Below, piece after piece: positions 17,175 to 25,459 of a DNA stretch of 64,000 nt (its first letter is position 1; each line of letters starts with the position of its first letter). The DNA comes from Labrys sedimenti (GTDB lineage: Bacteria > Pseudomonadota > Alphaproteobacteria > Rhizobiales > Labraceae). Where the stretch lies: positions 378,836 to 442,835 of the forward strand of contig NZ_JAXOUF010000004.1 in NCBI RefSeq assembly GCF_034424805.1. Reading direction: 5' to 3'. A model generated the notes under the pieces. It saw only the letters and a list, made by a program, of their open reading frames with translations. It made no database searches and was not told the origin of the DNA. The position numbers and the translations under genes were made by a program.

Positions 17175-18446
17175 TCATGGCCCTGCTTGTCCGTCCGCCT
17201 CACGGTCACCCAAATCTTTCTGAGCAAGTTCTCGGAAGGCATCCGGAACGGATCGCTTTCGATCCAGCGCCGCCGTAGCGTACCCTACCGCGTCGCGCCC
17301 GAAGCGTTGGCGAATGAGATCCATGGCGCGATCGGCCGACTCGCGCGCTACTCCGCCGGGCCGCCTTTTCTCGCCGGGAAGGGTGAGCGGAAGATCGAGC
17401 TGAGTCTCCCGCTCTTTATGCAAATGGGAAACGGAAACCGCAACCAGCGTGATGATGGTTTCTCGCGGGTGGTCGGCAAGCGCGGTGCGCACCAGCCTGG
17501 TGGCAATCTCCGCCAGCACAATCGTCGCTGCGACTGGCGCCTCGAGCGTTACCGACCGCGTGATGGCGCGCATGTCGGCGAACCGGACACGCACTGTCAC
17601 GGTCCAGCCGGCCAAGGCCTTGGCACGAAGGCGCGAGGCGACCCGATCGGCAAGCTGAAGCACGGCCGGCACGAACACGCGTGCGATGGCGGGCTGCCGC
17701 CCCAGCGCGGATTGCGCGCCGGCGGATCGGGCCCGGTGCTGCGTGCGGATCTGGCGGGGATCCCGGTTCGAGGCGAGCGAGCGGAGCTTTTCCCCAGCTG
17801 CGCGGCCCAGAAGCCGCTCGATCGAATGGCCCGGCGTCTTGGCGAGCTGGCCGATGGTGAGAATGCCGCGATCCTTGAGCCTGGCTTCGGTCACCGGCCC
17901 GACACCCCACATCAGGCCGACAGGGAGGTCATGAAGGAAGTCGAGCTCACGCGCGGGATCGACGACGACGAGGCCATCCGGCTTTGCAACCTGGGAAGCG
18001 ATCTTGGCCAGGTGCTTTGTCCGTGCGACGCCAATGGAGATCGGCAGGCCCAACTCCGTGCGCACGCGCCCTCGAATGGTGGCAGCGATATCGGCCGGTG
18101 TCCCGAAAAGATGGGTGCAGCCGGCGACATCGGCGAAAGCCTCATCGATCGAAATGCGCTCCACCAGCGGCGTGAAGTCCCCCAGTATGGCGATCGCCGC
18201 GTCGCCAAGGCGCTGATATTCGTCAAAGTGGCCGCCGACGAAAACGAGTTGCGGACAAAGCTCGCGTGCCTTGCGGCCCGACATGCCGCCACGCACCCCG
18301 AACGCCCTGGCCTCGTAGCTCGCCGCCAGCACCACCCCGCCGCCGACGGCGATCGGCCTTCCGCGCAGATTGGGATCGAGGAGTTGCTCGACGGAGGCAT
18401 AGAAGGCATCGAGGTCGGCATGGAGGACGGTGGCAGGGGTTTCCAT
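17175..18446 (-). CDS. dinB: DNA polymerase IV (Y family, DinB)
   Basis: A 423-residue translesion polymerase. The palm carries VLHADLDAFYASVEQ (first catalytic Asp) and SIDEAFADV (Asp-Glu pair). A helix-hairpin-helix with GVGPVTEARLKDRGI comes next, then the little-finger domain from about residue 240. The enzyme bypasses damaged bases and raises mutation rate under stress. The frame is open to 18461, but METPATVLHAD at 18446 gives a family-like N-terminus and keeps the upstream LexA-like box outside the gene. It faces away from the four-gene membrane operon that starts at 18746. Confidence 0.92.
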   Translation of the reverse strand: METPATVLHADLDAFYASVEQLLDPNLRGRPIAVGGGVVLAASYEARAFGVRGGMSGRKARELCPQLVFVGGHFDEYQRLGDAAIAILGDFTPLVERISIDEAFADVAGCTHLFGTPADIAATIRGRVRTELGLPISIGVARTKHLAKIASQVAKPDGLVVVDPARELDFLHDLPVGLMWGVGPVTEARLKDRGILTIGQLAKTPGHSIERLLGRAAGEKLRSLASNRDPRQIRTQHRARSAGAQSALGRQPAIARVFVPAVLQLADRVASRLRAKALAGWTVTVRVRFADMRAITRSVTLEAPVAATIVLAEIATRLVRTALADHPRETIITLVAVSVSHLHKERETQLDLPLTLPGEKRRPGGVARESADRAMDLIRQRFGRDAVGYATAALDRKRSVPDAFRELAQKDLGDREADGQAGP

Positions 18447-18468
18447 GATCTGAAATCCCACATCAGAT

Positions 18469-18483
18469 GTTTCCTATTTGTTC
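18469..18483 (-). promoter_or_regulatory. Near-consensus LexA (SOS) box in front of dinB
   Basis: Plus strand GTTT-N7-GTTC (minus strand GAAC-N7-AAAC). This matches the alphaproteobacterial LexA site GTTC-N7-GTTC at seven of eight fixed bases. It lies 23 bases upstream of the chosen dinB start, where a repressor would block transcription. Confidence 0.5.
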
Positions 18484-18745
18484 TGGTCAATGGGAGCAAA
18501 GTCAAGGTCCCGGAAGGGGCTGGCGGCCCCGGCGCGCCCGAATGGTACATCAGCGAGGCCGAAAAGTTCGATGGAGTCCGCGAGCAGTCTCGTATCCATC
18601 GTGATGGGCGCCGTGTTCATTCCCCCGCAATCGAGGGCCACGGCTGCAAAACCACCGCTATGATACGCGCAACACTGCCTATATAACTACGCTGTCGGCT
18701 GAAATCCCGACCGATTATTTCGTTTGAGTTTCTGGATATTGCATC

Positions 18746-20197
18746 TTGAAGAGCACTGCCCTCGCCCGCCTGTTGCAGGGGATCACGAAGCCTTCTCACG
18801 ACAAGCGTCCCTCGATCGAGACCTTTGCGGATATCGACACGGATCGGCTCGCTGCCGAGCTCAACCTTGCCGGCCGGGGGAGAGAACGTGGCGGCAACGA
18901 GGAACCTGCGACGTCGTCCGAGACGATGGACTCTGTCGAGACCCAGATCATCGAGCGCATCGAGGCCGCCAAGAAGGCCGCTCATGCCACCATCGAGGAC
19001 GAGTTGCGCACCTATGCCGAACGCCTGGCGGCTCTCGATTTTGAGGACAGGTTCACGCAGATCCAGCATACCGCCCCGGCCGCCGTCGGCGATTTCAAGC
19101 TGGAGGCCCGCGCGGGGCGCGACGACCTTTATGCGCTGCGCCGCAACCTGCGCGACCTCGACGCAGAGCAGCAGACCTTCCGGCGCAAGCACAAGATCGA
19201 CCGCACCGCCCGTGTCCACGGTGGCGCAACGACCTTCCTGAAAATCGCCCTTCTCATCGTGATGTTCGTGGTGGAAGCGTTTGCGAACGGCAACTTCCTG
19301 GCCAAGGGCAGCGAACAGGGCCTGCTCGGCGGCGTAACCGAAGCCATCTCCTTTGCCGCCCTCAATATCTTCGGCACCTTCATCATCGGCCATTTCGGCG
19401 TCAAGCAGATTGCCCACAACAGCGTGTTCCGCAAAGCCTTGGGGGTGCTGGCCTTCTGCTTCTACGTGGCCTTCGCTCTCGGCCTCAATCTCGCTTTGGC
19501 CCACTATCGCGACGTATCCGCCCAATTCCTGGAGGGGGGCGGCGAGCGCGTCATGCAGGTCATGGCCACCAGCCCTTTGCAGTTGCGCGACCTCAATTCC
19601 TGGCTGTTTTTCGGGCTCGGCCTGATGTTCTCGGTGGTCGCGCTGATCGACAGCTTGACCTTTTCGGACGCCTATCCCGGCTATGCAGAAGTTCAGCACC
19701 GGCTCGAAGCGGCCAGGGACGCCTATCGCGACCGCAGGGCGGAACTCGATGAAAACCTGAAAGACGTCCGAGACGAATATCAGGACAGGATGCAGGATAT
19801 CAGCAGCGATCTATCCCTGCGGCGGGGCGAGTATGAAGCCATCATCGCCAATCGCGCGCGCATGCTGAAGCTGTTCAGCCAACATCAGGAGCATCTGCAA
19901 CGAGCCGCAAACGTGCTGATCAGCGTCTATCGCGAGGCGAATGCCAAGACCCGCAAGACGCCGCCTCCCGCCCGTTTCGCAAGCGCCTTCTCGCTCCTAA
20001 AGATCAGCGTGGAAGCCAACACCGAGGGCGAATGGAGCCTGCGCGACCTGCGATCCCGCATCGAACAGATCCAGGCGATGCTGACGGCCGAGGTGAAGGA
20101 GATCCATACCGCCTACCAGACCACCATGGACGAATATCAGCAGCTCGACGACGTCGTTCCCGAGCCGGGGATGGGTGATGGCCCGAAACAGGCGTAG
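18746..20197 (+). CDS. Four-TM coiled-coil membrane protein (unknown; first gene of the motor-like operon)
   Basis: A 483-residue protein I do not recognise. It has an acidic and helical N-terminus (1-155, coiled coil about 62-150), four hydrophobic helices (about 162-180, 196-216, 230-252 and 284-304) and a long C-terminal coiled coil (about 312-470), so both ends probably face the cytoplasm. The only start before an upstream in-frame stop is TTG 18746, with a poor ribosome-binding site. The next ATG (18926) would lose a plausible N-terminus. Its end overlaps the next gene by 20 bases. As first gene before vWA-, MotA- and MotB-like genes it is likely a scaffold or gate of one complex. This role is inferred from position. 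Confidence 0.75.
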   Translation: MKSTALARLLQGITKPSHDKRPSIETFADIDTDRLAAELNLAGRGRERGGNEEPATSSETMDSVETQIIERIEAAKKAAHATIEDELRTYAERLAALDFEDRFTQIQHTAPAAVGDFKLEARAGRDDLYALRRNLRDLDAEQQTFRRKHKIDRTARVHGGATTFLKIALLIVMFVVEAFANGNFLAKGSEQGLLGGVTEAISFAALNIFGTFIIGHFGVKQIAHNSVFRKALGVLAFCFYVAFALGLNLALAHYRDVSAQFLEGGGERVMQVMATSPLQLRDLNSWLFFGLGLMFSVVALIDSLTFSDAYPGYAEVQHRLEAARDAYRDRRAELDENLKDVRDEYQDRMQDISSDLSLRRGEYEAIIANRARMLKLFSQHQEHLQRAANVLISVYREANAKTRKTPPPARFASAFSLLKISVEANTEGEWSLRDLRSRIEQIQAMLTAEVKEIHTAYQTTMDEYQQLDDVVPEPGMGDGPKQA

Positions 20198-20999
20198 GCG
20201 CTCGCGCGCCACGAGCGGTTTGTCGCATTACATCCTGGGTGGCCTCCTGCTGTTGGCGGCTGCAGCGGTGGCAACCGGTTTTGCCTATCTCAAGCTGACG
20301 ACACAGGCTCCGCCGAAACTCGCCGCCGATTTGTGTCCCGTCGATGGGCCGACCTCCATGACCATCGTCCTGCTCGATGCCTCGGACGCCTTGCCGCCGA
20401 TCGGCCGCCAGCAATTGATGACGGAGCTCACCGATCTGGCCGAGGCGACACCCGACTACGGCCTGTTCGAACTGCGCATCCTGGAGCCCGATGCATCAGG
20501 CGGTGCCGTGAAGTTCCGGGCCTGCAATCCGGGAGACGGTTCGAGCGTGGACGCCCTCACCGGCAACAAGGAGCTTGCCAGGCGGAAATGGATGCAGGGG
20601 TTCAAGCAACCACTCGAACGGGCTCTGGCCACGGATCTGGCCGGCATTCCCTCCGACAGTTCTCCGATCATGGCGACCATCCAGGCGATTGCCGTCGAAA
20701 GATTCACCGGCGCCAAGTCGGACAGCGTTCCCAAGAAGCTGGTCGTCGTCTCCGACATGATCGAGAACGGACGAGACTACAGCCAGTATCGCGGCGACCT
20801 CTCCTTCGCCCGCTTCAGGAAGTCGATCGCCTACAAACAATTCAGGACCGATCTTCACGGCGCCGACGTGGGCATCAAATATGTACAGCGCCAGAAGCCA
20901 CCGATCGACAGCGTTGCGCATATCCGGTTCTGGCAGGCGTGGATCGCCGACAATAACGGCAGGTTCGACGGCGCCGACCGGTTGCAGGGAGTGAACTGA
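20178..20999 (+). CDS. Membrane-anchored vWA-like protein (unknown)
   Basis: A 273-residue protein. A basic N-terminus (RNRRRRSR) and one transmembrane helix (about 18-38) place the rest outside the cytoplasm. The soluble part looks like a von Willebrand A fold: TSMTIVLLDASD (about 59-70) stands where the first metal-site strand should be, and KKLVVVSDMIENG is the typical later strand. The metal-site motif DxSxS is only partly kept (Asp67, Ser69, then Ala71). It may have lost metal binding. ATG 20178 has GGGG just upstream and overlaps the previous gene. The next gene starts three bases after its stop, so translation is coupled. Confidence 0.68.
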   Translation: MARNRRRRSRATSGLSHYILGGLLLLAAAAVATGFAYLKLTTQAPPKLAADLCPVDGPTSMTIVLLDASDALPPIGRQQLMTELTDLAEATPDYGLFELRILEPDASGGAVKFRACNPGDGSSVDALTGNKELARRKWMQGFKQPLERALATDLAGIPSDSSPIMATIQAIAVERFTGAKSDSVPKKLVVVSDMIENGRDYSQYRGDLSFARFRKSIAYKQFRTDLHGADVGIKYVQRQKPPIDSVAHIRFWQAWIADNNGRFDGADRLQGVN

Positions 21000-21001
21000 C
21001 G

Positions 21002-22075
21002 ATGGTCCAGGACAAGGCCTGGTCGACGACCGACAACGCCATCAGCGCCAGCGTCTTCAGCCTGTTCGTTCTGGCGGGCAGTGTCTACATCATCGCCGCC
21101 AAGCTACTGCACTATCCGGCCTTCCTGGTGACGTCAGTGCCGGTGGCGGTGATGGTGGTCTATGCGCTTGTCATCGTCGTGCTGCGGCGCTTCCGCCTGC
21201 GCTTGGACCAGGCGGGTGACAATATCTATTATATGGGTTTCCTCTTCACCCTCACCAGCCTCGGCGTATCGCTCTATCAGTTTCAGGCCGAGGGTGCGGT
21301 GGAGGAAATCGTCCGCAATTTCGGCGTCGCCATCGCCTCGACCATCGCCGGTGTCGCCCTTCGCGTGCTGTTCGGCCAGATGCGGCAGGATCCCTATGAG
21401 GTCGAGCTGGCCTCGCGCCTGGAACTGTCGGAAGCCACCCGGCGGGTTCGCCGGGAGCTGGACACCATCGTGATCGAAATCGCGAATTTCCGCCGCTCTT
21501 CCCAGCAGATGATCATCGAGGGATTTGGGGAAGCCCGCGAGGGTGTGCGGGATGCGACCAGCAGGGCGCTCGGCGACTTCGAGGATTTGACCCGGAAGGC
21601 CGCCGGGCCGATCGAGGCGAGTGCCGATGCCAGCACCACGATCCTGAAGGCATTTGCCAAATCCGCATTCGAGAGTGTCGAGGCGGCCAATACAAAGTTC
21701 GCCGCGGAAACGGCGAAACTGTCGGAAGGCACGGACAGGCTCACGGCGACCTTGGAAGCGGTGTCGGACCATCTCAAAAGCCTGCAGGTGCCCGCCAACG
21801 TCATCGAAGAAAAGCTGCAGCCCTCGGTCGGTGAACTGACGCAGGCCGTCTCCCGGTTGAGCAACAGCGTGGCAACCTTCATCGAGCACAACTCGCCGAT
21901 GACACCGACCCAGCTTCTCGACACGGAAGCCAAGCGCAATGCCCGCATCGACAATCTGGCGGAGGCGATTGCTAGTCTGACCAGGCAGATGGAAGAGGCT
22001 GCCGCAGCCAAGCAGAGCAGGCCGCTGCGATATATCAGGCGCCTTTTGCGCAAATCGGCAGCGGCCGATGCGTAG
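21002..22075 (+). CDS. MotA/ExbB/ZorA-like proton-channel protein with long tail
   Basis: A 357-residue protein with four hydrophobic helices (about 15-36, 41-61, 76-95 and 104-124). The last two carry small residues and Thr in the pattern of MotA/TolQ/ExbB channels (LFTLTSLGVS and NFGVAIASTIAGVAL). Residues 130-345 form a long cytoplasmic coiled coil, as in ZorA of Zorya defence systems, though shorter. GGGAG nine bases before ATG 21002 supports the start. Its stop overlaps the next start by eight bases (ATGCGTAG). The pairing with an OmpA/MotB-like gene is the usual order of ion-driven stators. I inferred the family from topology and motifs only. Confidence 0.7.
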   Translation: MVQDKAWSTTDNAISASVFSLFVLAGSVYIIAAKLLHYPAFLVTSVPVAVMVVYALVIVVLRRFRLRLDQAGDNIYYMGFLFTLTSLGVSLYQFQAEGAVEEIVRNFGVAIASTIAGVALRVLFGQMRQDPYEVELASRLELSEATRRVRRELDTIVIEIANFRRSSQQMIIEGFGEAREGVRDATSRALGDFEDLTRKAAGPIEASADASTTILKAFAKSAFESVEAANTKFAAETAKLSEGTDRLTATLEAVSDHLKSLQVPANVIEEKLQPSVGELTQAVSRLSNSVATFIEHNSPMTPTQLLDTEAKRNARIDNLAEAIASLTRQMEEAAAAKQSRPLRYIRRLLRKSAAADA

Positions 22076-23147
22076 AGCAACCTCCATCGGCTCGGATGGA
22101 GCGGCCTATCGGCGCGGCATCGTCCTCGGCCTGACCATGGCGGAGATCATGCTGCTGCTGGTTTTCTGCCTGCTGATCGCCCTGACGGTCATGTTCAGCC
22201 GGGAACAGGAGCGTGCCAACCTTCTTGCCGCCCGCCTGAAGCACGCCGAAGCGGCGTTCGCAAAGGAGCAGCAGACGTCGAAGGATCTCGCCACTCTCCT
22301 CGACGAGTTCAAACGCGCCGGAGCAATTCCCCAACAAGTCGACGATAGTTGGCGCAAACTGGTCGAAGCGCGCGCTCTCGTCGACAGATTGCAGAAGAGC
22401 GGTGTCGATCCGGATCAGCTGAAACAATATGCCTCGAAACTCAAGGACATCCTGCCCACGCTGACCACCGACGTCACAGGAACCGATCTGGCAACGGCAT
22501 GGCTCCAGATTGCCGAAGCGAAAAGCCGAATGACAACCACCGAGCTTGGGAATTTGTCGGTGTCCGAGGTGGCCGACCTCATCGTCAAGGGCGCCAAGAC
22601 ACAGCAGGCCGAGCGAGAGGGGCGCGGCGAGCACGACTGGCCACCGATCATCAATTTGAGCGAAGCCAGTGGCTACAATTTTGCGATCGGCCGGGCCGAC
22701 CTCACGCCGGATTTCGACAAGAAGCTCAAGACGAACGTGGTCGAGCGGGTGGCGAAGATCGTCGCCGAATATGATGTCGATGTCGTCGAGGTGATCGGCC
22801 ACACGGATGAACAGGCCGTCAACAACCGCGCTTCCAATCTGGATGGCAAGCTCATCCCTGCCCTGGCAGGCAAGGTGCAGATCGATGGTCTCACCCCCGC
22901 GGACAATGCGGGTCTGGGCATGGCCCGGGCCGTGTCCGTCGCCAGGGTCCTGGAGAATGACCCGCGCCTCAAGGGCGTGACGGTTCTTCCTCTCTCCGGA
23001 GGCCAGATGATCCTGCCGGGTGACAAGGTGACCGATGGATCCGTCAGGGGCGACGTCAAGGAACGGCGCCGGATCGAGATCAGGGTGCGAAGGTCCGAAG
23101 GCAAGGCGGCGAGCGGCCTCCGGCCTGAATCGGGGACGCACCCCTGA
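22068..23147 (+). CDS. MotB/OmpA/ZorB-like peptidoglycan-binding stator protein
   Basis: A 359-residue protein. One transmembrane helix (about 18-43) holds a buried acidic residue, Glu26 in LTMAEIMLLLVF, where MotB and ZorB have the proton-carrying Asp. A periplasmic helical region (45-185) leads to an OmpA-like domain (about 195-345) with GHTD (Asp247), ARAVSVARV (Arg287) and ERRRIEIRVRR. Asp247 and Arg287 would be the peptidoglycan-contacting pair. They lie about 40 residues apart, not the ~15 usual in OmpA, which points to an insertion. It is the last gene of the four-gene operon. Its stop converges on the alpha/beta hydrolase 18 bases away. Confidence 0.75.
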   Translation: MRRATSIGSDGAAYRRGIVLGLTMAEIMLLLVFCLLIALTVMFSREQERANLLAARLKHAEAAFAKEQQTSKDLATLLDEFKRAGAIPQQVDDSWRKLVEARALVDRLQKSGVDPDQLKQYASKLKDILPTLTTDVTGTDLATAWLQIAEAKSRMTTTELGNLSVSEVADLIVKGAKTQQAEREGRGEHDWPPIINLSEASGYNFAIGRADLTPDFDKKLKTNVVERVAKIVAEYDVDVVEVIGHTDEQAVNNRASNLDGKLIPALAGKVQIDGLTPADNAGLGMARAVSVARVLENDPRLKGVTVLPLSGGQMILPGDKVTDGSVRGDVKERRRIEIRVRRSEGKAASGLRPESGTHP

Positions 23148-23165
23148 CCCGACGCGCCGTCAGCC

Positions 23166-23993
23166 TCACATGGAAAACAAGGCGCGCGTCAAGGCGTGGT
23201 CGGCATCGACAAGCCCATCCAGAATGTTGAAGTGGTGGCGATCGGGTTCTTCGACGACGTCCGTCTCGATGCCGAGACCGCGCCAGATATTACCGAGGAG
23301 CGCATTCTGGCGAAGGAACTCGGACGTCTCCCGGGCACCGGCCCAGCAGATCAGCCGGCTGCCGGGCAAAGGATCGAGCAGGGCCGGGCTCTCGCTTTTG
23401 GCTTCGTTCGTATCGATCTTCAGCGTTGCATTGCGCGCAATATTCATCAACGGCCGAAGGTCGTGCAGGCCCGAAACAGAGAGTGTTCCGGCGATCCGGT
23501 CCTGGACTTCACCGGGAAGCGGCGTCGTTTGGCTGATCATGCGCGTCACCAGCTGGCCACCGGCGGAATGGCCGGTCAACCGGATCGGGCCCGGCACGAT
23601 GCTCGCAGCCGCCACGATGGCCTGGCCGATCGACTTCGTGATGTCGGCGATGCGCACCTCCGGAGCAAGCGGGTAGCTGGGTATCGCCACTGCATAGCCA
23701 TGCGCCAGCGCCCCCTGCGCGAGATGCGACCAGAAGCTCTTGTCGAGCGCCATCCAAAATCCGCCATGGACGAAGACGACCAGACCGGCCGGGCTCCCCT
23801 TGGGATGGAACAGGTCGAAGCGCTGGCGAAGATCGTCGCCATAGGCAAGTTCCAGCCGCGCCCGGTCATCGGCGACGAGCGTCTCGCGGGCAATCCGGGC
23901 GGGCTCGACCCAGGCATTCGGCCACGCCGCGCTCCCGGGGATGTTCGCTGCGTTGTCGTAAGCCCAGGTCCAGTCGACCACCCGATATCGCAT
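23166..23993 (-). CDS. Alpha/beta hydrolase, arylformamidase-like
   Basis: A 275-residue cytoplasmic hydrolase. The oxyanion motif HGGFW and the nucleophile elbow GHSAGG place it in the kynurenine-formamidase/carboxylesterase branch of the alpha/beta-hydrolase fold. A late EPDRHHFNI supplies the catalytic His. The N-terminus (VDWTWAYDNAANI) resembles that of arylformamidases. No other tryptophan-degradation gene is nearby, so the true substrate may be another small ester or amide. A purine-rich GAGAGTAAG stretch comes just before ATG 23993. A cupin gene lies upstream on the same strand after 79 bases, so the two may be cotranscribed. Confidence 0.75.
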   Translation of the reverse strand: MRYRVVDWTWAYDNAANIPGSAAWPNAWVEPARIARETLVADDRARLELAYGDDLRQRFDLFHPKGSPAGLVVFVHGGFWMALDKSFWSHLAQGALAHGYAVAIPSYPLAPEVRIADITKSIGQAIVAAASIVPGPIRLTGHSAGGQLVTRMISQTTPLPGEVQDRIAGTLSVSGLHDLRPLMNIARNATLKIDTNEAKSESPALLDPLPGSRLICWAGARETSEFLRQNALLGNIWRGLGIETDVVEEPDRHHFNILDGLVDADHALTRALFSM

Positions 23994-24072
23994 CTTACTC
24001 TCTCTTTCAGGCCTGCCGCTCGCAAAGCGGGGCTCGCCTCACCCCGCTCCCGCTTTCCGGAAAGCCCTGGTC

Positions 24073-24525
24073 TCAGTCATTGGCCTCTGGAGGCAGAAAA
24101 TCGACGTCGTGTTCCGCGGAAGCACGTATGACGGCTTCGACATCGGACATGTTGTGCAGGGTCTTGAACAGGTCCCGCAGCCGGCCGGCGGGCGACACCC
24201 AGAAAAGCGCGCGAGCCGGCTTGTCCGTCTTGTTGAAATAGCCGTGCGGGATGCCGCGCGGCATGCGCACCAGGTCGCCAGGCTTGGCTGTCTGCCACTT
24301 TCCGTCGAGTTTCAGCTCCAGCTGGCCTTCCAGCAGGAAGATGAATTCATCCTGAGTCGGATGGATGTGGACAGGCACGAACTGGCCGGGTTCGGAATTC
24401 GCCTCGAAGGCGAAGGTCGACCCGCAATCGGCCTTCGGGAAATAGCGTTGGCCAAGAATGTTCCATTCGACCTGCTCATAGCCCTCGCCGTGCCGCGTGA
24501 TACCGCCATCCAGTTCCGTGGTCAT
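24073..24525 (-). CDS. Cupin domain protein
   Basis: A 150-residue single-domain cupin. Motif 1 is visible as VHIHPTQDEFIFLLEGQLEL (metal ligands His, His, Glu). Motif 2 is PGDLVRMPRGIPHGYFN (last His). Small cupins are dioxygenases, isomerases or sensors, and nothing here decides which. The frame is open to 24555, but GGGAGGGA eight or so bases before ATG 24525 marks that start. The downstream hydrolase on the same strand suggests a shared catabolic role for an aromatic or amide compound. This is inference only. Confidence 0.8.
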   Translation of the reverse strand: MTTELDGGITRHGEGYEQVEWNILGQRYFPKADCGSTFAFEANSEPGQFVPVHIHPTQDEFIFLLEGQLELKLDGKWQTAKPGDLVRMPRGIPHGYFNKTDKPARALFWVSPAGRLRDLFKTLHNMSDVEAVIRASAEHDVDFLPPEAND

Positions 24526-24575
24526 CGCGATCCCTCCCCTTTTGTCTGGTTTCAATATTCATTCACAAGAAAAGA

Positions 24576-24601
24576 CATGCGCCGCCCTCGGGCGGCGCAT
24601 G
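24576..24601 (-). terminator. Rho-independent terminator
   Basis: A 12-bp perfect stem (arms 24576-24587 and 24590-24601) with a two-base tip, in practice a four-base loop. On the minus strand it is followed by TCTTTTCTTG. It would end transcription of the small XRE gene before the cupin gene. Confidence 0.75.
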
Positions 24602-24831
24602 CACCGGGATCATAACCTCGTCTGCGTATCCTGAAATGGGTCTTTTCCACGAAAAGCCCATTCTCCCGTCCAATCCGCAGCAGGCCCGCGAAATGGGAGA
24701 CGGCCCTCGTCATCATCGACCGTTCAAGGACTGCCATGACCCCAGAATCTCTATTTCGAAGCGAGTTCCGAACGTCCCGTCTTCCTGCGCCACGGCATGA
24801 ATCGGGATCTGGCGGAACAGAGCCACCGGGG

Positions 24832-25089
24832 CTATCGGCCTCGCCGCCGCATCTGCCATCTCGAGGGCCGATCGTCCTCGATCTGTCCCAACCCGTATAG
24901 AATGTCCGCCACAGTGGTCTTCAGCTTGGCGGCCAACTTCACCGCAACGTCGGGAGGGATCGCTTCCCGGCCCGCCGCCCATGCCTCCAGCTGGGTAAGA
25001 TCCACGCCCACCCGCCTTGCAAGCCATGAAGGGTCCATACCAGCCTGGTTCATCGCCTGAGCCAGGCCATTGGGATATTCAGCGGCCAT
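24832..25089 (-). CDS. Small XRE-family helix-turn-helix protein
   Basis: An 85-residue protein made almost entirely of one XRE/Cro-type DNA-binding domain: MDPSWLARRVGVDLTQLEAW as the helix-turn-helix, followed by PPDVAVKLAAKLKTTVADIL. It has a basic tail. It lacks a sensor or dimer domain, and is the size of a phage-like or toxin-linked regulator, but no toxin gene or prophage gene is next to it. ATG 25089 gives the only full domain. A terminator follows downstream. Its target is unknown; autoregulation is usual in the family. Confidence 0.75.
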   Translation of the reverse strand: MAAEYPNGLAQAMNQAGMDPSWLARRVGVDLTQLEAWAAGREAIPPDVAVKLAAKLKTTVADILYGLGQIEDDRPSRWQMRRRGR

Positions 25090-25459
25090 CTTGATTCAAA
25101 AGTCTGCAGGGAAACCTATTGCTGTCGTCCCGGTCACCTTGGGCGGTGAATATGACAGAAAGAAGCCCGCTATGGACGCTCCGGGCTTCTACGAGAAGTA
25201 CTCCCCGATTTATGCCCGCGAGTGCTGGAGGTTTCTGGGGCTCCGATCCCCCAATTGTTGGACCGCCCGACTGAGGGAGCCCTGCCCAATCCGTCCAGGA
25301 TCAACTTCATCCTGTCGAGCCACTTTCTGGGGTGCCGATGCCACCGGTAGGCTGGATGGAGGTGTTGCGAGACCCCCATCCAATCGGAGCCAGCATGATC
25401 GCTGGCTCATGTCCTACTGGTGCTATCCACGGCGGTCCCGCCCGGCCAAACCAGGTCCT
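25090..25459. other. Intergenic region between the fusion enzyme and the XRE gene
   Basis: No gene is supported in these 370 bases. A hairpin with eight-base arms (GAGCCAGC, 25387-25394; GCTGGCTC, 25401-25408) lies past the end of the fusion-enzyme gene and could act as its 3' structure, although no T-run follows. The open frames here are short and lack ribosome-binding sites. Confidence 0.4.

Noticed and set aside
18746..23147. Calling the four-gene operon a Zorya system
   Set aside because: Only the ZorA- and ZorB-like parts are recognisable. No ZorC/D, ZorE or ZorF/G-like effector is present, so the name is not justified.
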